The translations under genes and the position numbers were made by a program. DNA of 6,686 nt from Paracoccaceae bacterium (GTDB lineage: Bacteria > Pseudomonadota > Alphaproteobacteria > Rhodobacterales > Rhodobacteraceae): assembly GCA_003545125.1 (NCBI GenBank), contig DQCI01000307.1:7457-14142 (forward strand), written 5' to 3'. Numbering within the stretch: the stretch's first letter is position 1; the number at the start of each line of letters is the position of its first letter. A model generated the notes under the pieces. It made no database searches. It saw only the letters and a list, made by a program, of their open reading frames with translations, and was not told the origin of the DNA. Shown here piece by piece: positions 6,285 through 6,686 of this stretch.

Positions 6285-6300
6285 GCCGATCAGGATCGGC
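6285..6300. repeat. 16-base palindrome upstream of the second permease
   Basis: GCCGATC-AG-GATCGGC is a perfect 7-bp-arm palindrome with a 2-base centre. It is too tight to be a good RNA hairpin and more like a protein-binding site. It lies about 180 bases upstream of the permease start. No binding protein is evident. Confidence 0.3.
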
Positions 6301-6582
6301 CCCCCTTCGCCTCCCCGGCCGCGCTTTTCAAAAGGTTGCGCGCCGCGCCGGTCGGGTCGGTGTTGGCATCGACAAGACCCTTGGCCTTGCCCGAGCGGCG
6401 ATTGCCGGGCGGCAGGAGAGCTAGGCAGATCGGGGTCCAGCGCGGCATCGGCTTGGCCGGCCGGATCTCGAGTTTTCCCGGGCGGGGAAACGCGTGGTCG
6501 TCGAGCGCTGCGCGCTTGTGGTGTCTTCTCCGGGCCTCTCGTCCGCCACTCGTCTGCCCTCGCGTCAGGCGGCCGTGACCGC

Positions 6583-6686
6583 TCAGCGTTGCGCCATTTC
6601 GATCACACGGGCCGAGAACCCCCATTCGTTGTCGTACCACGCGATAACCCGCAGCTGCCCGGTATCGGCCCCCAACACCTCAGGTA
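6583..6686 (-). CDS. Glyceraldehyde-3-phosphate dehydrogenase, C-terminal end (cut by window edge)
   Basis: The last 34 residues of a minus-strand gene lie in the window, ending LRVIAWYDNEWGFSARVIEM-AQR. The block WYDNEWGFSxRV is the near-invariant C-terminal motif of type I glyceraldehyde-3-phosphate dehydrogenase; erythrose-4-phosphate dehydrogenase (Epd) shares it. The enzyme converts glyceraldehyde-3-phosphate to 1,3-bisphosphoglycerate with NAD(P)+ in the cytoplasm. The catalytic Cys and the nucleotide-binding fold lie outside the window, so cofactor and paralogue cannot be told. It has no functional link to the purine genes and marks the border of the island. The stop is TGA at 6585-6583. 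Confidence 0.92.
   Translation of the reverse strand, partial: PEVLGADTGQLRVIAWYDNEWGFSARVIEMAQR

Larger units (their letters stand above)
6104..6582. other. 479-base region without a recognisable gene
   Basis: No open frame here has a recognisable product or good start; the frames that cross it are extensions of shadows from neighbouring genes. The part nearest the permease (about 6104-6300) contains its ribosome site, a strong hairpin, short direct repeats and a palindrome, so it is probably the 5' leader and promoter. I could not pick a convincing -35/-10 pair. The rest, up to the gapdh stop, is GC-rich with no clear structure; a weak 5-bp stem near 6569-6582 after the dehydrogenase stop lacks a T-tract. 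Confidence 0.6.

Noticed and set aside
5487..6578. 363-residue open frame on the plus strand running into the gap before the dehydrogenase gene
   Set aside because: The first half is antisense to the permease and the second half has no recognisable motif or conserved composition.
6290..6640. 116-residue open frame on the minus strand in the gap
   Set aside because: It starts inside the dehydrogenase gene in another frame and shows no family features or ribosome site.
1..6686. tRNA or rRNA genes, CRISPR arrays, insertion sequences
   Set aside because: No cloverleaf with a TTCGA-type arm, no regularly spaced long repeats and no transposase motifs or paired terminal repeats were seen.

Overview
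This window looks like part of a chromosome from a high-GC alphaproteobacterium, probably of the Rhodobacteraceae type. The reasons are the GC-rich coding sequence with GC-biased third positions, a membrane PuuD-type urate oxidase, and the remains of a PuuE-UraD fusion. The assignment rests on gene content and recalled family features, not on a database search. Almost the whole window is a purine (urate) catabolism island; the right edge clips the 3' end of an unrelated glycolytic gene.

Layout, left to right. Bases 1-680 (minus) are the first 226 residues of PuuD, the membrane urate oxidase. Divergent from it is a LysR-family regulator (780-1700, plus); the 99-base gap between them holds a perfect 6-bp-arm inverted repeat of the LysR T-N11-A type. 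The regulator gene converges on uraH (1707-2060, minus), a 5-hydroxyisourate hydrolase that starts at TTG. Divergent from uraH is uraD (2206-2841, plus), the OHCU decarboxylase; a composite dyad covering a likely promoter lies between them. A short ORF overlaps the uraD stop by ATGA, followed by a first NCS2/NAT permease (3002-4426, plus). Three strong hairpins fill the convergent gap before a second, UacT-like NCS2/NAT permease (4619-6103, minus). Bases 6104-6582 contain no recognisable gene, and 6583-6686 (minus) is the end of a glyceraldehyde-3-phosphate dehydrogenase gene.

How the genes work together: the two permeases would import urate and/or xanthine, PuuD oxidises urate to 5-hydroxyisourate, UraH hydrolyses this to OHCU, and UraD decarboxylates OHCU to (S)-allantoin. 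The LysR protein is the natural candidate for local control.

The most unusual observation is at the start of uraD. Its first 29 residues look like the N-terminus of allantoinase PuuE, and the next 13 look like the PuuE C-terminus. The central catalytic part of an ancestral PuuE-UraD fusion therefore appears to have been removed in frame, leaving an intact decarboxylase with a vestigial leader and no allantoinase in this window.
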